Assembly (NCBI GenBank): GCA_020248265.1
Contig: JADCHX010000008.1
Location: 178,961 to 242,960 of the forward strand
Source: Rhodocyclaceae bacterium
GTDB lineage: Bacteria > Pseudomonadota > Gammaproteobacteria > Burkholderiales > CAIKXV01
Length of the DNA: 64,000 nucleotides
Direction of reading: 5' to 3'
Shown: one piece after another, positions 38,201 to 46,253 of the stretch
Position numbering within the stretch: the first letter of the stretch is position 1
Layout of the letters: each line of letters begins with the position of its first letter
Program-made: the position numbers and the translations under genes
Notes under the pieces: model-generated
What the model saw: only the letters and a program-made list of their open reading frames with translations
Told to the model about the DNA's origin: nothing
The model's database searches: none

Positions 38201-38508
38201 ACCGAGACGCCAGTGAGCGACACCGATTCGATGTGCGCGATGTCGCTGACGGTGGTCGTCAGGCCGCGCTCGGTGGTGTTGGCCACGCGCTGGCCCATCT
38301 CCTGTGCCGACAGCCCGTTGTAGGTCCAGATGATGCTGACCACCGGGATGTCGATCTCGGGAAAGATGTCCGTCGCCATGTTGCGCAGGACGAACGGTGT
38401 GGCGAGCAGGATCAGCAGCGCCATCACGATGAACGTGTACGGCCGCCTGAGCGCGAGCCCGACGACGGAGAAGGTCGAGGGGGCTGGGGCAGGCGTCGGT
38501 TCGTTCAC
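35239..38508 (-). CDS. RND efflux transporter permease (AcrB/MMPL superfamily)
   Basis: This 1089-residue inner-membrane pump has the standard layout: a first helix (RPYTFIVMALLILLATPFVL), a large periplasmic loop, six helices, a second loop and six more helices. Typical RND stretches are FPEIDIPVVSIIWTYNGLS, LKIFFQQGANIQTALAQV and GILVDQAIVTIENIERH. In the last one the usual Asp-Asp proton-relay pair is Asp413-Gln414. The substrate is unknown. Metal or organic compound efflux are both possible, although the typical heavy-metal signature is not seen. It is the first gene of a three-gene efflux operon, divergent from a DctP-like gene. Confidence 0.95.
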   Translation of the reverse strand: MNEPTPAPAPSTFSVVGLALRRPYTFIVMALLILLATPFVLRNMATDIFPEIDIPVVSIIWTYNGLSAQEMGQRVANTTERGLTTTVSDIAHIESVSLTGVSVLKIFFQQGANIQTALAQVVAAVQPQVRQLPPGITPPLIIKYSASSIPVVQLALSSPTLPEQAVFDAAVTQLRPQLVTIPGAAIPFPYGGKIRVVSVDLDIPALQARGLAPADVVNAVNAQNLILPAGTAKFGDTEYSVKMNSSPDAITGLGELPVRTTGGTTVYLRDVAAVRDGFSPQTNVVRQDGNRGVLLSVLKNGGASTVDIVNDLLAMLPKAVKILPEDIKVTPLFDQSVFVKAAVNAVVVEALIAAGLTALMVLLFLGNWRSTVIIAMTIPLSILASIIMLHILGETLNLMTLGGLALSVGILVDQAIVTIENIERHLHLGKPLEEAILVGAGEIGVPAFVATLCICIVFVPMFFLSGVARFLFVPLAEAVVFAMIASYILSRTLVPTMVMLLMRDVHGRAEPAGARPSLLQRVYRGFDQRFEHVRRAYTITLSAALASRKTFAVVFLGFCALSCLLFPFLGQDFFPSVDAGQIRLHLRAPTGTRIEQTARIADQVETAIREMVPPEELETILDNIGVPNSGINLSYSNAGTIGTFDAEVLIALKKGHRPTDEIISQLRLELPKRFPGVEFFFQPADIVTQILNFGLPAAIDIQFSGARMEQNAALAGELVKSIRQIPGAVDVHVHQRLDNPAIDLRMDRARLQQVGMTAFNVGQNVLISLSGSAQTAPAFWLNPANGVVYSVQMSAPQYSIDSLDGLLNIPVGAAGVGSLAGSAPQVLGNLVEARPGRSLSIVSRYNLSPVVDVYVSVQGTDLASVARQVEKKVDEIRPKLPRGSDVTIRGQVLTMQESFLGLGVGLAMAIVLVYLLIVVNFQSWTDAFIIIMALPAALGGIAWMLFITGTTLSVPALTGAIMTMGVATANSILVVSFARDRLAAGVPPLSAALEAGATRIRPVLMTALAMVIGMVPMALGIGEGAEQNAPLGRAVIGGLLLATVSTLFFVPVLFADVHQRIARRKAARTGTGNAAGDAGPPSSPAPVGT

Positions 38509-38650
38509 CGGGGCATTCTAGACCCAACGCTCCGGGGAACGCACGCTTTCCTCGGCGCATGGCTGCGTCGGGCAGCTCATCGCTTTGCGATAGCATCCAT
38601 TGCTTGCAGTTCGTCAACCCGGCGCGTACACCACACGAGAGGAGGCTGCG

Positions 38651-39583
38651 ATGGCGCAGTCGAACACACCGATCCGCATCCGCTTCGGCGGCTACCAGAT
38701 GCCGGCGTCGATCCACAACCAGGCGGCACGGCGCTTCGGCGAACGGCTCATCGCGCGCCTGGGCGAGGATCGCGTGCAGTTCGAACTCATCGGCAACGTG
38801 CTCGACCTCGGGCGGCTATCCGGCGACCTGCCGTCGATGGTCGAGAGCGGCGAACTCGAGGCCTGCTACATCTCGTCGGTGCGCTTCACCCGGCCTGTGC
38901 CCGAGTTCGGCGCGCTCGAGCTGCCGTTCATCGTGCGCGACCGGCCGACGGTGCATGCGGCGTTCGACGGCGAACTCGGTGCGCTGCTCGAGGCCGGCAT
39001 GCATGCGAATACAGGCGTGCGGTTGCTCGGCCTCTGGGACAACGGCTTCCGCCACCTGTCGAACAAGGTGCGCCCGATCCGCACGCCGGCCGACTGCCGG
39101 GGGCTGACCATCCGCACCCAGATGAGCGCGCTGCACGAAGAGCTGTTCGCCGCGCTGGGCTTCGTTCCTATCCCGGTCGACGTGAAGGAGTTCGTCGAGC
39201 AGGTCGCAGGCCCGCGCTTCGATGCGCAGGAGAATCCCCTGACCAACACCTACAACTTCGGCGTGCAGGACTACCACCGCTACATGACCCTGACCGGCCA
39301 CCTGTTCGGTGGCACCGCGTTCATCCTGAACGCGCGGGTATGGAACGGCTGGCCCGCCGACGTGCAGCAGGCCGTGCTCGAAGCCGCCCGCGAGGCGACG
39401 GTCTACCAGCGCGAACTGGCCGGCGCCGAGGACGCGTTCGTGCTGTCCCAGCTAGACCCGGCGAAGAACGAAGTGATCGTACCCACCGCGCATGAACGCC
39501 AGGCCTTCATCGACGCCGCCGAACCCGTGATCGCCCGCCACCGCAGCGCCTTCGACCCCAGGATCCTCGCCTGGCTCTCCTGA
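38651..39583 (+). CDS. DctP-like TRAP substrate-binding fold protein without signal peptide
   Basis: This 310-residue protein has the core pattern of TRAP-type binding proteins (GLTIRTQMSALHEELFAALGFVPIPVDVKEF and VQDYHRYMTLTGHLFGGTAFILNARVWNGWPADVQQAVLEAA). It begins MAQSNTPIRIRFGGYQM directly with the first beta strand and has no export signal. GAGAGGAGG lies at ideal distance from the ATG at 38651. The extra in-frame codons upstream do not form a signal peptide either. A cytoplasmic ligand-binding role, or export by another path, must be considered. No DctQ/DctM permease is present. Confidence 0.85.
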   Translation: MAQSNTPIRIRFGGYQMPASIHNQAARRFGERLIARLGEDRVQFELIGNVLDLGRLSGDLPSMVESGELEACYISSVRFTRPVPEFGALELPFIVRDRPTVHAAFDGELGALLEAGMHANTGVRLLGLWDNGFRHLSNKVRPIRTPADCRGLTIRTQMSALHEELFAALGFVPIPVDVKEFVEQVAGPRFDAQENPLTNTYNFGVQDYHRYMTLTGHLFGGTAFILNARVWNGWPADVQQAVLEAAREATVYQRELAGAEDAFVLSQLDPAKNEVIVPTAHERQAFIDAAEPVIARHRSAFDPRILAWLS

Positions 39584-39587
39584 ACTT

Positions 39588-39660
39588 CCGGGTCTGACCC
39601 CAGGGTCAGCCCCCGAGGTCCGGTGGCAGACGCTGGGGTCTGACCCCGGGGTCAGACCCG
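39588..39660. repeat. Palindromic GGGTCTGACCC repeat cluster, intergenic
   Basis: Between the converging DctP-like and trkH genes lie two inverted repeats of the same core. The first (39590-39612) is imperfect. The second (39636-39659) is a perfect 24-base palindrome with arms GGGTCTGACCCC and GGGGTCAGACCC. Related elements occur at 53.9 and 59.85 kb. The layout resembles REP-type elements and could also act as a bidirectional terminator. Confidence 0.85.
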
Positions 39661-39665
39661 GGTTT

Positions 39666-41162
39666 CTATTTGCGCCAGAAGACGGGTGTGAAGACGATCA
39701 GCAGGGTGAACAGTTCGAGGCGGCCGAGCAGCATGGCGAAGGTGCAGACCCAGGTCTGGAAGTCGGTCAGGCCCTGGTAGTTGCCGGCCGGGCCGACCTC
39801 GCCCAGGCCAGGGCCCGTGTTGTTCACGCTCGCGACCACTGCGGTGAACGCTGTCACCACGTCGAGTTCACTGGCGACAAGCGCCAGCGTGAGGGTGACG
39901 ATGATCGCGATGTAGACGAACAGGAAGGCCAGCACCGCGAACACGACATGGTTCGGCACCACGGTGCCGCCGAACTTGACCTGTGTGTACGCATTCGGAT
40001 GCAGGATCCGGATGAACTCTCGATACACCTGCTGGTAGAGGATCGCTGCGCGGACCATCTTGATGCCACCGCCAGTCGATCCGGCGCTGGTGCAGAAGCT
40101 CGACAGGAAGAGCATCCACAGGCCGGCAATCATCGGCCACTGCGCATAGTCGGCGTTCACCAGTCCGGTGGTGGTCGCGATCGACACCGTGTTGAATGCC
40201 GCGAACCGGAGCGCGGTGGCGAAGTCCGGATAGACCTGCTTCTGCCACAGATACACCGCGATCGCGAGCACGCTGCCGAGCGTGACCATCAGGAACAGCC
40301 GCGCCTCCGCGTCTTGGCGGTAGGGCGTTGTCGAACGCGCCCGGAACGCGCCGAAATGGGTGGCGAAATTGATCCCTGCCACCAGCATGAACACGATCGC
40401 GACCACCTCGATCGCCACCGAGTCGAAGGCGCCGAAGCTCGCGTCGTAGCTGGAGAAGCCGCCCAGCCCCATGGTCGAGAACATGTGCATCATCGCGTCC
40501 AGTGGCTGCATGCCGGCCAGCCAGTAGGCGAGCATGCAGGCGGCCGATACCAGGCCGTACACCAGCCACAAGCCCTTGGCGGTCTCGGCCAGGCGCGGCG
40601 TGAGCTTGGTGTCCTTCATCGGCCCTGGTGTCTCCGCCTTGAACAGCTGTCGTCCGCCGACGCCGAGCAGGGGAAGCACCGCGACCGCGAGCACGATCAG
40701 GCCCATGCCGCCCATCCAGACGAGCTGGGTGCGCCAGACGTTGATCGACACCGGCAGATTCTCCAGGCCCGTGAGCACTGTCGCGCCCGTGGTCGTGATG
40801 CCGGAAACCGTCTCGAAGTAGGCGTCGGTGAAGCTGAGCCCGTCGATCGTGCGCAGCAGCGGCAGCGTCGCGAAGGCCGGCAGCACGGTCCACACCAGGA
40901 CCACCAGCAGGAAGGCGTCGCGCACTTCGAGCTCGCGCTTGTATCGCGACGTGGCGAGCCATGCGATGCCACCGACACTACAGGTCACCAGCATCGCGAC
41001 GTCGTATGCGAATACGGCTCCATCGCCGGTCCACCACGAGATCAGCAGCGGGAAGGCCATGGTGGCGCCGAAGATCAGCGTCACCACGCCCAGCGCGTTG
41101 ACGACCGAAAGGTTGCGCCGCAGTTCGCTGGCGGCGAAGTCCGGCGAGCGGAGCCTGGCCAT
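39666..41162 (-). CDS. trkH: Trk potassium uptake protein, membrane subunit TrkH
   Basis: This 498-residue membrane protein is built of four P-loop repeats. The selectivity-filter segments are visible as SGITTTGATV, STMGLGGFSS, ATTTGLV and VNNTGPGL, each centred on the conserved glycine. It takes up K+ (with H+ or Na+) across the inner membrane under control of TrkA. The gene begins one base after trkA stops, so they form an operon. The length is slightly above that of E. coli TrkH. Confidence 0.96.
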   Translation of the reverse strand: MARLRSPDFAASELRRNLSVVNALGVVTLIFGATMAFPLLISWWTGDGAVFAYDVAMLVTCSVGGIAWLATSRYKRELEVRDAFLLVVLVWTVLPAFATLPLLRTIDGLSFTDAYFETVSGITTTGATVLTGLENLPVSINVWRTQLVWMGGMGLIVLAVAVLPLLGVGGRQLFKAETPGPMKDTKLTPRLAETAKGLWLVYGLVSAACMLAYWLAGMQPLDAMMHMFSTMGLGGFSSYDASFGAFDSVAIEVVAIVFMLVAGINFATHFGAFRARSTTPYRQDAEARLFLMVTLGSVLAIAVYLWQKQVYPDFATALRFAAFNTVSIATTTGLVNADYAQWPMIAGLWMLFLSSFCTSAGSTGGGIKMVRAAILYQQVYREFIRILHPNAYTQVKFGGTVVPNHVVFAVLAFLFVYIAIIVTLTLALVASELDVVTAFTAVVASVNNTGPGLGEVGPAGNYQGLTDFQTWVCTFAMLLGRLELFTLLIVFTPVFWRK

Positions 41163-41163
41163 C

Positions 41164-42585
41164 CTAGAAGAAGCCTACCCCGACGGAAAACAGCTTCTCG
41201 ATCTTCGGCACCAGCTGCTTCGATACCGCGAACACGATCACGTGGTCGTTCTTCTCGATCACCGTGTCGTGGTGGGCGATGATCACCGTGTCGTCAGCGC
41301 CGATCGGGCAGGCGATCTCGTCGTCGCTCGACGGCACGGCGCGGCGCACGATCGCCGCGATGGTCGCGCCCCTGGGCAGCGCGATGTCCTCGACCCTGCG
41401 GCCGACCACCTTCGACGACCGTGTATCGCCGTGGGCGATGATTTCCAGCGCCTCGGCCGCGCCCCTGCGCAGCGAATGCACGGCGGCGCAGTCGCCCCGG
41501 CGCACATGGGCGAGCAGCGCGCCGATCGTGGTGTTCGCCGGCGAGATCGCGATGTCGATCTGGCCGCCGTGCACCAGGTCGACGTAGGCGCTGCGGTTGA
41601 TCAGGGTGATCACGCGCCGCGCCCCCATGCGCTTGGCGAGCAGCGAGGACATGATGTTGTTCTCGTCGTCGTTGGTCAGCGCGCAGAACACGTCCATCTC
41701 GCCGACGTGCTCGGTCTCGAGCAGCTCTTCGTCGGTGGAGTCGCCGATCAGGATCAGCGTGCTGTCGAGTTCTTCGGACAGGCGCTCGCCGGCGCGCTTG
41801 TTCAGTTCGATCAGCTTCACCTGGTAGCTGGATTCGAGCGCCTTTGCCAGCCGTGAGCCGATGTTGCCGCCACCGGCGATCATCACCCGCCTTACCGGCC
41901 GGTCCATCCGGCGCAGCTCGCGCAGCACCGTGCGGATGTTCTCGCGCGCGGCCAGGAAGAACACCTCGTCGCCATGCTCGATCACCGTGTCGCCGGTCGG
42001 GATCAGCGGCGAGTCGCCGCGGAAGATCGCGGCCACCCGGCTGTCGACCTCGGGGATGTGCTTGCGGATATCCGACAGCGGGTGGCCGACCATCGGGCCG
42101 CCGGTGAAGGCCTTCACCGCCACCAGCCGCACCCGGCCGTTGGCGAAGTCGACCACCTGCAGCGACTCCGGGAACTCGATCAGCTTGGTGATGTAGTCGG
42201 TGACTATCTGTTCCGGGCAGATCGTGACGTCGATGGCGAAGTTGTCGCCTTCGAACACCTCGGGGTGGCCGAGGTAGTCCTGCGAGCGGATGCGCGCGAT
42301 GCGCGTGGGCACATGGAACAGCGTGGCGGCTAGCTTGCAGGCGACCATGTTCGTCTGGTCGCTCTGCGTCACCGCCAGGATCAGGTCGGCGTCGTCGGCC
42401 CCGGCGGCGCGCAGGATCGACGGGTGCGCCGCGTTGCCCTCCACGGTGCGCAGGTCGAGATGGTCCGCGAGGTTGCGCAGCCGGTCGCCATCCATGTCGA
42501 CGATGGTGATGTCGTTCGCCTCGGAGACGAGGCTTTCGGCGACGGTCGAACCGACCTGGCCGGCGCCGAGGATGACGATCTTCAT
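41164..42585 (-). CDS. trkA: Trk potassium uptake protein TrkA
   Basis: This 473-residue cytoplasmic regulator has two RCK halves. The first Rossmann motif is ILGAGQVGSTVAE with acidic IVDMDGDRL. The second is IAGGGNIGSRLAKAL with LIELNKRAGERL. Each is followed by a TrkA-C domain. It binds NAD(H)/ATP and gates TrkH. The order on the minus strand is inositol-phosphatase-like gene, trkA, trkH. Confidence 0.97.
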   Translation of the reverse strand: MKIVILGAGQVGSTVAESLVSEANDITIVDMDGDRLRNLADHLDLRTVEGNAAHPSILRAAGADDADLILAVTQSDQTNMVACKLAATLFHVPTRIARIRSQDYLGHPEVFEGDNFAIDVTICPEQIVTDYITKLIEFPESLQVVDFANGRVRLVAVKAFTGGPMVGHPLSDIRKHIPEVDSRVAAIFRGDSPLIPTGDTVIEHGDEVFFLAARENIRTVLRELRRMDRPVRRVMIAGGGNIGSRLAKALESSYQVKLIELNKRAGERLSEELDSTLILIGDSTDEELLETEHVGEMDVFCALTNDDENNIMSSLLAKRMGARRVITLINRSAYVDLVHGGQIDIAISPANTTIGALLAHVRRGDCAAVHSLRRGAAEALEIIAHGDTRSSKVVGRRVEDIALPRGATIAAIVRRAVPSSDDEIACPIGADDTVIIAHHDTVIEKNDHVIVFAVSKQLVPKIEKLFSVGVGFF

Positions 42586-42637
42586 CGGACGTACGTTCCC
42601 TGAATGTGCCCGGAAGGGGCTGCCGCCCTGCGGTAGC

Positions 42638-43471
42638 TCAGGCCGCCGGCCAGTTCGCGCGCAGCCATCCCTTCCACTCCTCGAACACCGTGGGGTCGAG
42701 TGCCGCGATCACGGATTTCTCCCAGACCTCGCCGCCCCAGAAGTCGTCGTGGTCGAGCGATGCACAGAGCCCGCCTGCTTCCCGAAAGATCAGCCATCCC
42801 GCCGCGTAGTCCCAGAGCTTCTGACCGCCGTGAAGATACACGTCAAATCGGCCGGCTGCCGCATAACACCACTCGAGTGCGCTCGAACCGTAGTTGCGCT
42901 GGGAGCAATAGGGAGCCTTCGCGGTCAGCCGGGCGGCCAGCGCCCGGTCGAGGCGCTTGAATTCGATGCCGGCCATCGCCTGGCGCAGCGCGACCGTGCG
43001 CCGCTGCAGCGGGAGCGGCGTGCCGTTCAGCCACGCGCCGCAGCCGTCTTCGGCCTGGAACGCCTCGTCGGCGACCGGGTCGTAGATCACGCCGAGCACC
43101 GGCCGCCCCGCGCGCACCAGCGCGACCGAGATGCCGAAGCTGGGCAGCCCCACGGTGAAGTTGGACGTGCCGTCGATCGGATCGACGCACCAGAGCGTCT
43201 GCGCGCCGTCGCCCCAGGCATCCTGCTGCTCGGCGTGGGTCATCTCTTCGCCGACGAAACCGCAGTCGACCAGTTCGCGCAGCAGCGGTGCCAGCGCATG
43301 CTGGGCGGCGATGTCGGCTTCGGTCACCACGCTGCCATCGACCTTGCGCGACTGCCGGGTGTTCAGGAAGCGCGGCATCACTTCGCGGGCCGCGACATCG
43401 CGCACCACCGCCACGGTGGCGGCGAGCAGCGCGGACGGCCGGTTGGCGGGGGGAGCGGCCGGGTCGGGCAT
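42638..43471 (-). CDS. Inositol monophosphatase family protein
   Basis: This 277-residue Mg-dependent phosphatase has the metal-site motifs GEEM, WCVDPIDGTSNF (DPIDGT) and LWDYAAGWLIFREAGG. All residues of the Li-sensitive phosphatase superfamily core are present, so it is probably active on inositol phosphate, a histidinol phosphate or a related sugar phosphate. The subgroup cannot be set from sequence alone. The start MPDPAAPPANRP is provisional because no clear ribosome site precedes it. It lies 52 bases before trkA and may share its transcript. Confidence 0.9.
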   Translation of the reverse strand: MPDPAAPPANRPSALLAATVAVVRDVAAREVMPRFLNTRQSRKVDGSVVTEADIAAQHALAPLLRELVDCGFVGEEMTHAEQQDAWGDGAQTLWCVDPIDGTSNFTVGLPSFGISVALVRAGRPVLGVIYDPVADEAFQAEDGCGAWLNGTPLPLQRRTVALRQAMAGIEFKRLDRALAARLTAKAPYCSQRNYGSSALEWCYAAAGRFDVYLHGGQKLWDYAAGWLIFREAGGLCASLDHDDFWGGEVWEKSVIAALDPTVFEEWKGWLRANWPAA

Positions 43472-43642
43472 GGGTGAAGTCACGGCGATGGTGCGATGGA
43501 TACGATGGGTGCAGACGCTGCGGCGCGGATCGGGCCGTGCGCCGCGGGCGGGTGTGTAGAATCCGACGACTCTACCATTGTGCTGGAGCGGTCCCGCTGC
43601 AAGCGGCCTGTCTCGACCCCAGGACCCGACCCCAGGATACGG

Positions 43643-44464
43643 ATGCTCACGCCCCGGTTTCACTGCCCGCAGGCCGTCCCCGGGCTCGCCCGCGGCACCC
43701 GGGTCGAGCTGCCGCCAGATGCCTCGCATCATGCGCTGCGCGTCCTGCGCCTGCGTGAAGGGCAGCCGGTCGCCGTGTTCTGCGGCCATGGCGGCGAATA
43801 CGAAGCGGTTCTCGAGGCCGGCCGTGGCAGATCGGCACAGGTGCTGCTCGGCGCGTTCCACGCGGGCGACCGCGCGCCGCGCATCGACGTACATGTTCAG
43901 CAGTCGGTCGTCGCCACCGAGAAGATGGACTGGGTGGTCGAGAAGGCGGTCGAACTCGGTGCACGCCGGTTCACTCCGGTGCTGGCCGAGCGCAGCGTCG
44001 TGCGCCTGTCCGGCGAACGGGCCGCGAAACGGGCTGCCCACTGGCAGGCGCTGGCAGTGTCGGCGAGCGAACAGTGCGGGTTGAACCGGCTGCTCGAGGT
44101 CTGCCCGGTGATGGCGCTGGACGCGGCGTGCGCCGGCCCGCATGATGACGGAGCCCTGCTGTGCGTGCTCGACCCCGAAGGTGAGCGTTCGCTCACTCAG
44201 GAATTGGCGGTGCTGCTTGCCAATCCTGCGGGCGTCTCGGCACGATCGCTGGTGCTGCTGGTCGGGCCGGAAGGTGGCTTTTCGCCAGTCGAGGCGGCGC
44301 TGGCGCGCGCGGCAGGCTACCGTCCGGTAACGCTCGGGCCGCGGGTGCTGCGGACCGAAACCGCCGCACTGGCGGCGCTGGCCGCGCTGCGCGCGATCGT
44401 CGACGACTTCTCACCGCCGGTTCCTCCCAACCCCCGCCAGGCCTCGATCCCCGCCACGACATGA
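43643..44464 (+). CDS. rsmE: 16S rRNA (uracil-1498 N3) methyltransferase
   Basis: This 273-residue SPOUT-class enzyme methylates U1498 of 16S rRNA with S-adenosylmethionine. Markers are HHALRVLRLREGQ in the N-terminal PUA-like domain, VVATEKMDWVVEKAVELGARRFTPV, ERSV and SASEQCGLNRL, plus the knot LLVGPEGGFSPVE with LGPRVLRTETAALAAL. AGGA lies six bases before the ATG. The last four bases overlap the argA start (ATGA), which couples the two genes. Confidence 0.96.
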   Translation: MLTPRFHCPQAVPGLARGTRVELPPDASHHALRVLRLREGQPVAVFCGHGGEYEAVLEAGRGRSAQVLLGAFHAGDRAPRIDVHVQQSVVATEKMDWVVEKAVELGARRFTPVLAERSVVRLSGERAAKRAAHWQALAVSASEQCGLNRLLEVCPVMALDAACAGPHDDGALLCVLDPEGERSLTQELAVLLANPAGVSARSLVLLVGPEGGFSPVEAALARAAGYRPVTLGPRVLRTETAALAALAALRAIVDDFSPPVPPNPRQASIPATT

Positions 44465-45789
44465 ACACATCGCCTCCCTCGTTCGTCACCTGGTTCCGCG
44501 CGGCCGCGCCGTACATCCACGCGTTCCGCGGCAAGACCTTCGTGGTCGCCTTCGGCGGCGAGGTCGTCGAAGAGGGGCAGCTCGTGCACCTGTCGCACGA
44601 TGTCGCGCTGCTGGCGAGCCTCGGCGTGCGGCTGGTGCTGGTGCATGGCGTGCGTCCCCAGCTCGAGGTGCTGATGACGCAGCAGGGCATCGAGGCACAG
44701 TACGCGAACGGGCTGCGCGTGACCGACGACGCGGTGATGGGCTGCGTCAAGCAGGCCAACGGGATCGTACGCATCGAGATCGAGGCGCTGCTGTCGACCG
44801 GGCTGCCGAACACCCCGATGGCCAACGCCGCGGTCAACGTCGCCAGCGGCAACTTCGTGGTCGCCTGCCCGCGCGGCGTGTACGAGGGCATCGATCTCAA
44901 GTACACCGGCGCGGTGCGCAAGGTCGACGTGCCGGCGCTGCGTGGCCGACTCGATGCCGGCGAGATCGTGCTGGTCTCCCCGCTCGGCTACTCGCCGACC
45001 GGTGAGGCATTCAACCTCACCGTCGAGGACGTGGCAACCTCGGTGGCGACCGCGCTGGCCGCCGAGAAGCTGATCTTCATGATCGACGGGCCGGGCGTGC
45101 AGCGCGGCCGCGGCCGGCTGCTGCGCGAACTGACCCTGTCCAGTGCCGAGACCTGGATCGCGCGCACGAAGAAGTCGAAGGTCGGGCGCGGTACCGACAT
45201 CGAACGTTTCCTGCCGGCCGCGATCGACGCCTGCCGGCGCGGCGTCGCGCGCGCGCACCTGGTCAGCCGCCATGTCGACGGCGCGCTGCTGCTGGAACTG
45301 TTCACCCACCACGGCATCGGCACGATGATCTCGCGCGATTCGCTCGAGCGGCTGCGTCCGGCGCGTATCGACGATGTCGGCGCGGTGCTGCAACTGATCG
45401 CGCCGCTCGAGGCCGAGGGCACGCTGGTCAAGCGCGGCCGCGAGCGGATCGAACGCGAGATCGGCTACTTCACCGTGATCGACCACGACCGGCGGCTGAT
45501 CGGCTGCGCCGCGCTGTACCCGTTCCCGGCGGCGCGCGCGGCCGAACTCGCCTGCCTGGTGGTGCATCCCGACCACCGCAATGCCGGACATGGCGAGGCA
45601 CTGCTGCTGCACATCGAGGCGCGCGCCCGCGCCCAGAAGCTCGACAAGCTCTATGCGCTGACCACCCACACCGCGCACTGGTTCGTCGAGAACGGCTTCC
45701 ACGAGGTCGATGTCAGCGAGCTGCCGGCCGAGCGGCGCCAGCTCTACAACTGGCAGCGGCGCTCCAAGGTGTTCATGAAGTCGCTGTAG
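44461..45789 (+). CDS. argA: Amino-acid N-acetyltransferase (N-acetylglutamate synthase)
   Basis: This 442-residue enzyme makes N-acetylglutamate, the first step of arginine synthesis. The N-terminal amino-acid-kinase fold (KTFVVAFGGEVV, LVLVHGVRPQLE) serves regulation by arginine, and the C-terminal GNAT domain (AELACLVVHPDHRNAGHGEALLLHIEARAR) is catalytic. The domain order and length match ArgA of beta- and gammaproteobacteria. It is translationally coupled to rsmE and followed by yggX after 129 bases. Confidence 0.96.
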   Translation: MNTSPPSFVTWFRAAAPYIHAFRGKTFVVAFGGEVVEEGQLVHLSHDVALLASLGVRLVLVHGVRPQLEVLMTQQGIEAQYANGLRVTDDAVMGCVKQANGIVRIEIEALLSTGLPNTPMANAAVNVASGNFVVACPRGVYEGIDLKYTGAVRKVDVPALRGRLDAGEIVLVSPLGYSPTGEAFNLTVEDVATSVATALAAEKLIFMIDGPGVQRGRGRLLRELTLSSAETWIARTKKSKVGRGTDIERFLPAAIDACRRGVARAHLVSRHVDGALLLELFTHHGIGTMISRDSLERLRPARIDDVGAVLQLIAPLEAEGTLVKRGRERIEREIGYFTVIDHDRRLIGCAALYPFPAARAAELACLVVHPDHRNAGHGEALLLHIEARARAQKLDKLYALTTHTAHWFVENGFHEVDVSELPAERRQLYNWQRRSKVFMKSL

Positions 45790-45918
45790 CAGGCCAGCGG
45801 GCGGACATTCGTCGGCCCGATCGGCGTGCCTGGGGTGCGCCCGGGGCGCGCCGCCGTCCGCCAGGGCCGCGCGGCGATTACACTTGGCAGGCAATCCCGC
45901 AGGTCCCCGAGAGTACCC

Positions 45919-46191
45919 ATGCCCCGTACCGTCCAATGCATCAAGCTCGGCCGCGAGTCCGAGGGCCTCGACTTCCCGCCGTATCCCGGCGCGCTCGGCC
46001 ACCGTATCTTCGACAGCGTGTCCAAGGAAGCCTGGCAGTTCTGGCTCGAGCACCAGAAGCGGCTGGTCAACGAGAACCGCCTGAACCTGGCCGACCCGAA
46101 GGCGCGCAAGTACCTCGCCACGCAGATGGAGGAGCACTTCTTCGGCGCCGGTGCCGACGAGGTCCAGGGCTACGTGCCGCCGGCGGGCTGA
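45919..46191 (+). CDS. yggX: Probable Fe(2+)-trafficking protein YggX
   Basis: This 90-residue cytoplasmic protein has the family start [24 protein letters not shown] (conserved Cys7) and [31 protein letters not shown]. In enterobacteria YggX protects iron-sulfur enzymes from oxidative damage. It is full length. A promoter may lie in the 129-base gap after argA, where TTACACT-like AT bases break the GC-rich sequence, but I cannot define it. Confidence 0.97.
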   Translation: MPRTVQCIKLGRESEGLDFPPYPGALGHRIFDSVSKEAWQFWLEHQKRLVNENRLNLADPKARKYLATQMEEHFFGAGADEVQGYVPPAG

Positions 46192-46253
46192 TACCTTGCG
46201 CCGGTGCCGTGTCATCAGCCTGAAATCCTATTGACATACCCTCCGAGTTCTCC

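Noticed and set aside
34993..39495. A 1500-codon open frame on the plus strand opposite the RND efflux genes
   Set aside because: It runs antisense to three clearly recognisable genes and is rich in Arg, His, Gln and Asp, as expected for a shadow frame in GC-rich DNA. It shows no domain or ribosome site.
43610..43640. GACCCCAGGACCCGACCCCAGGA upstream of rsmE as another repeat copy
   Set aside because: It lacks the TCTGA or TCAGA centre and the inverted arm, and is more likely ordinary GC-rich sequence containing the rsmE ribosome site.
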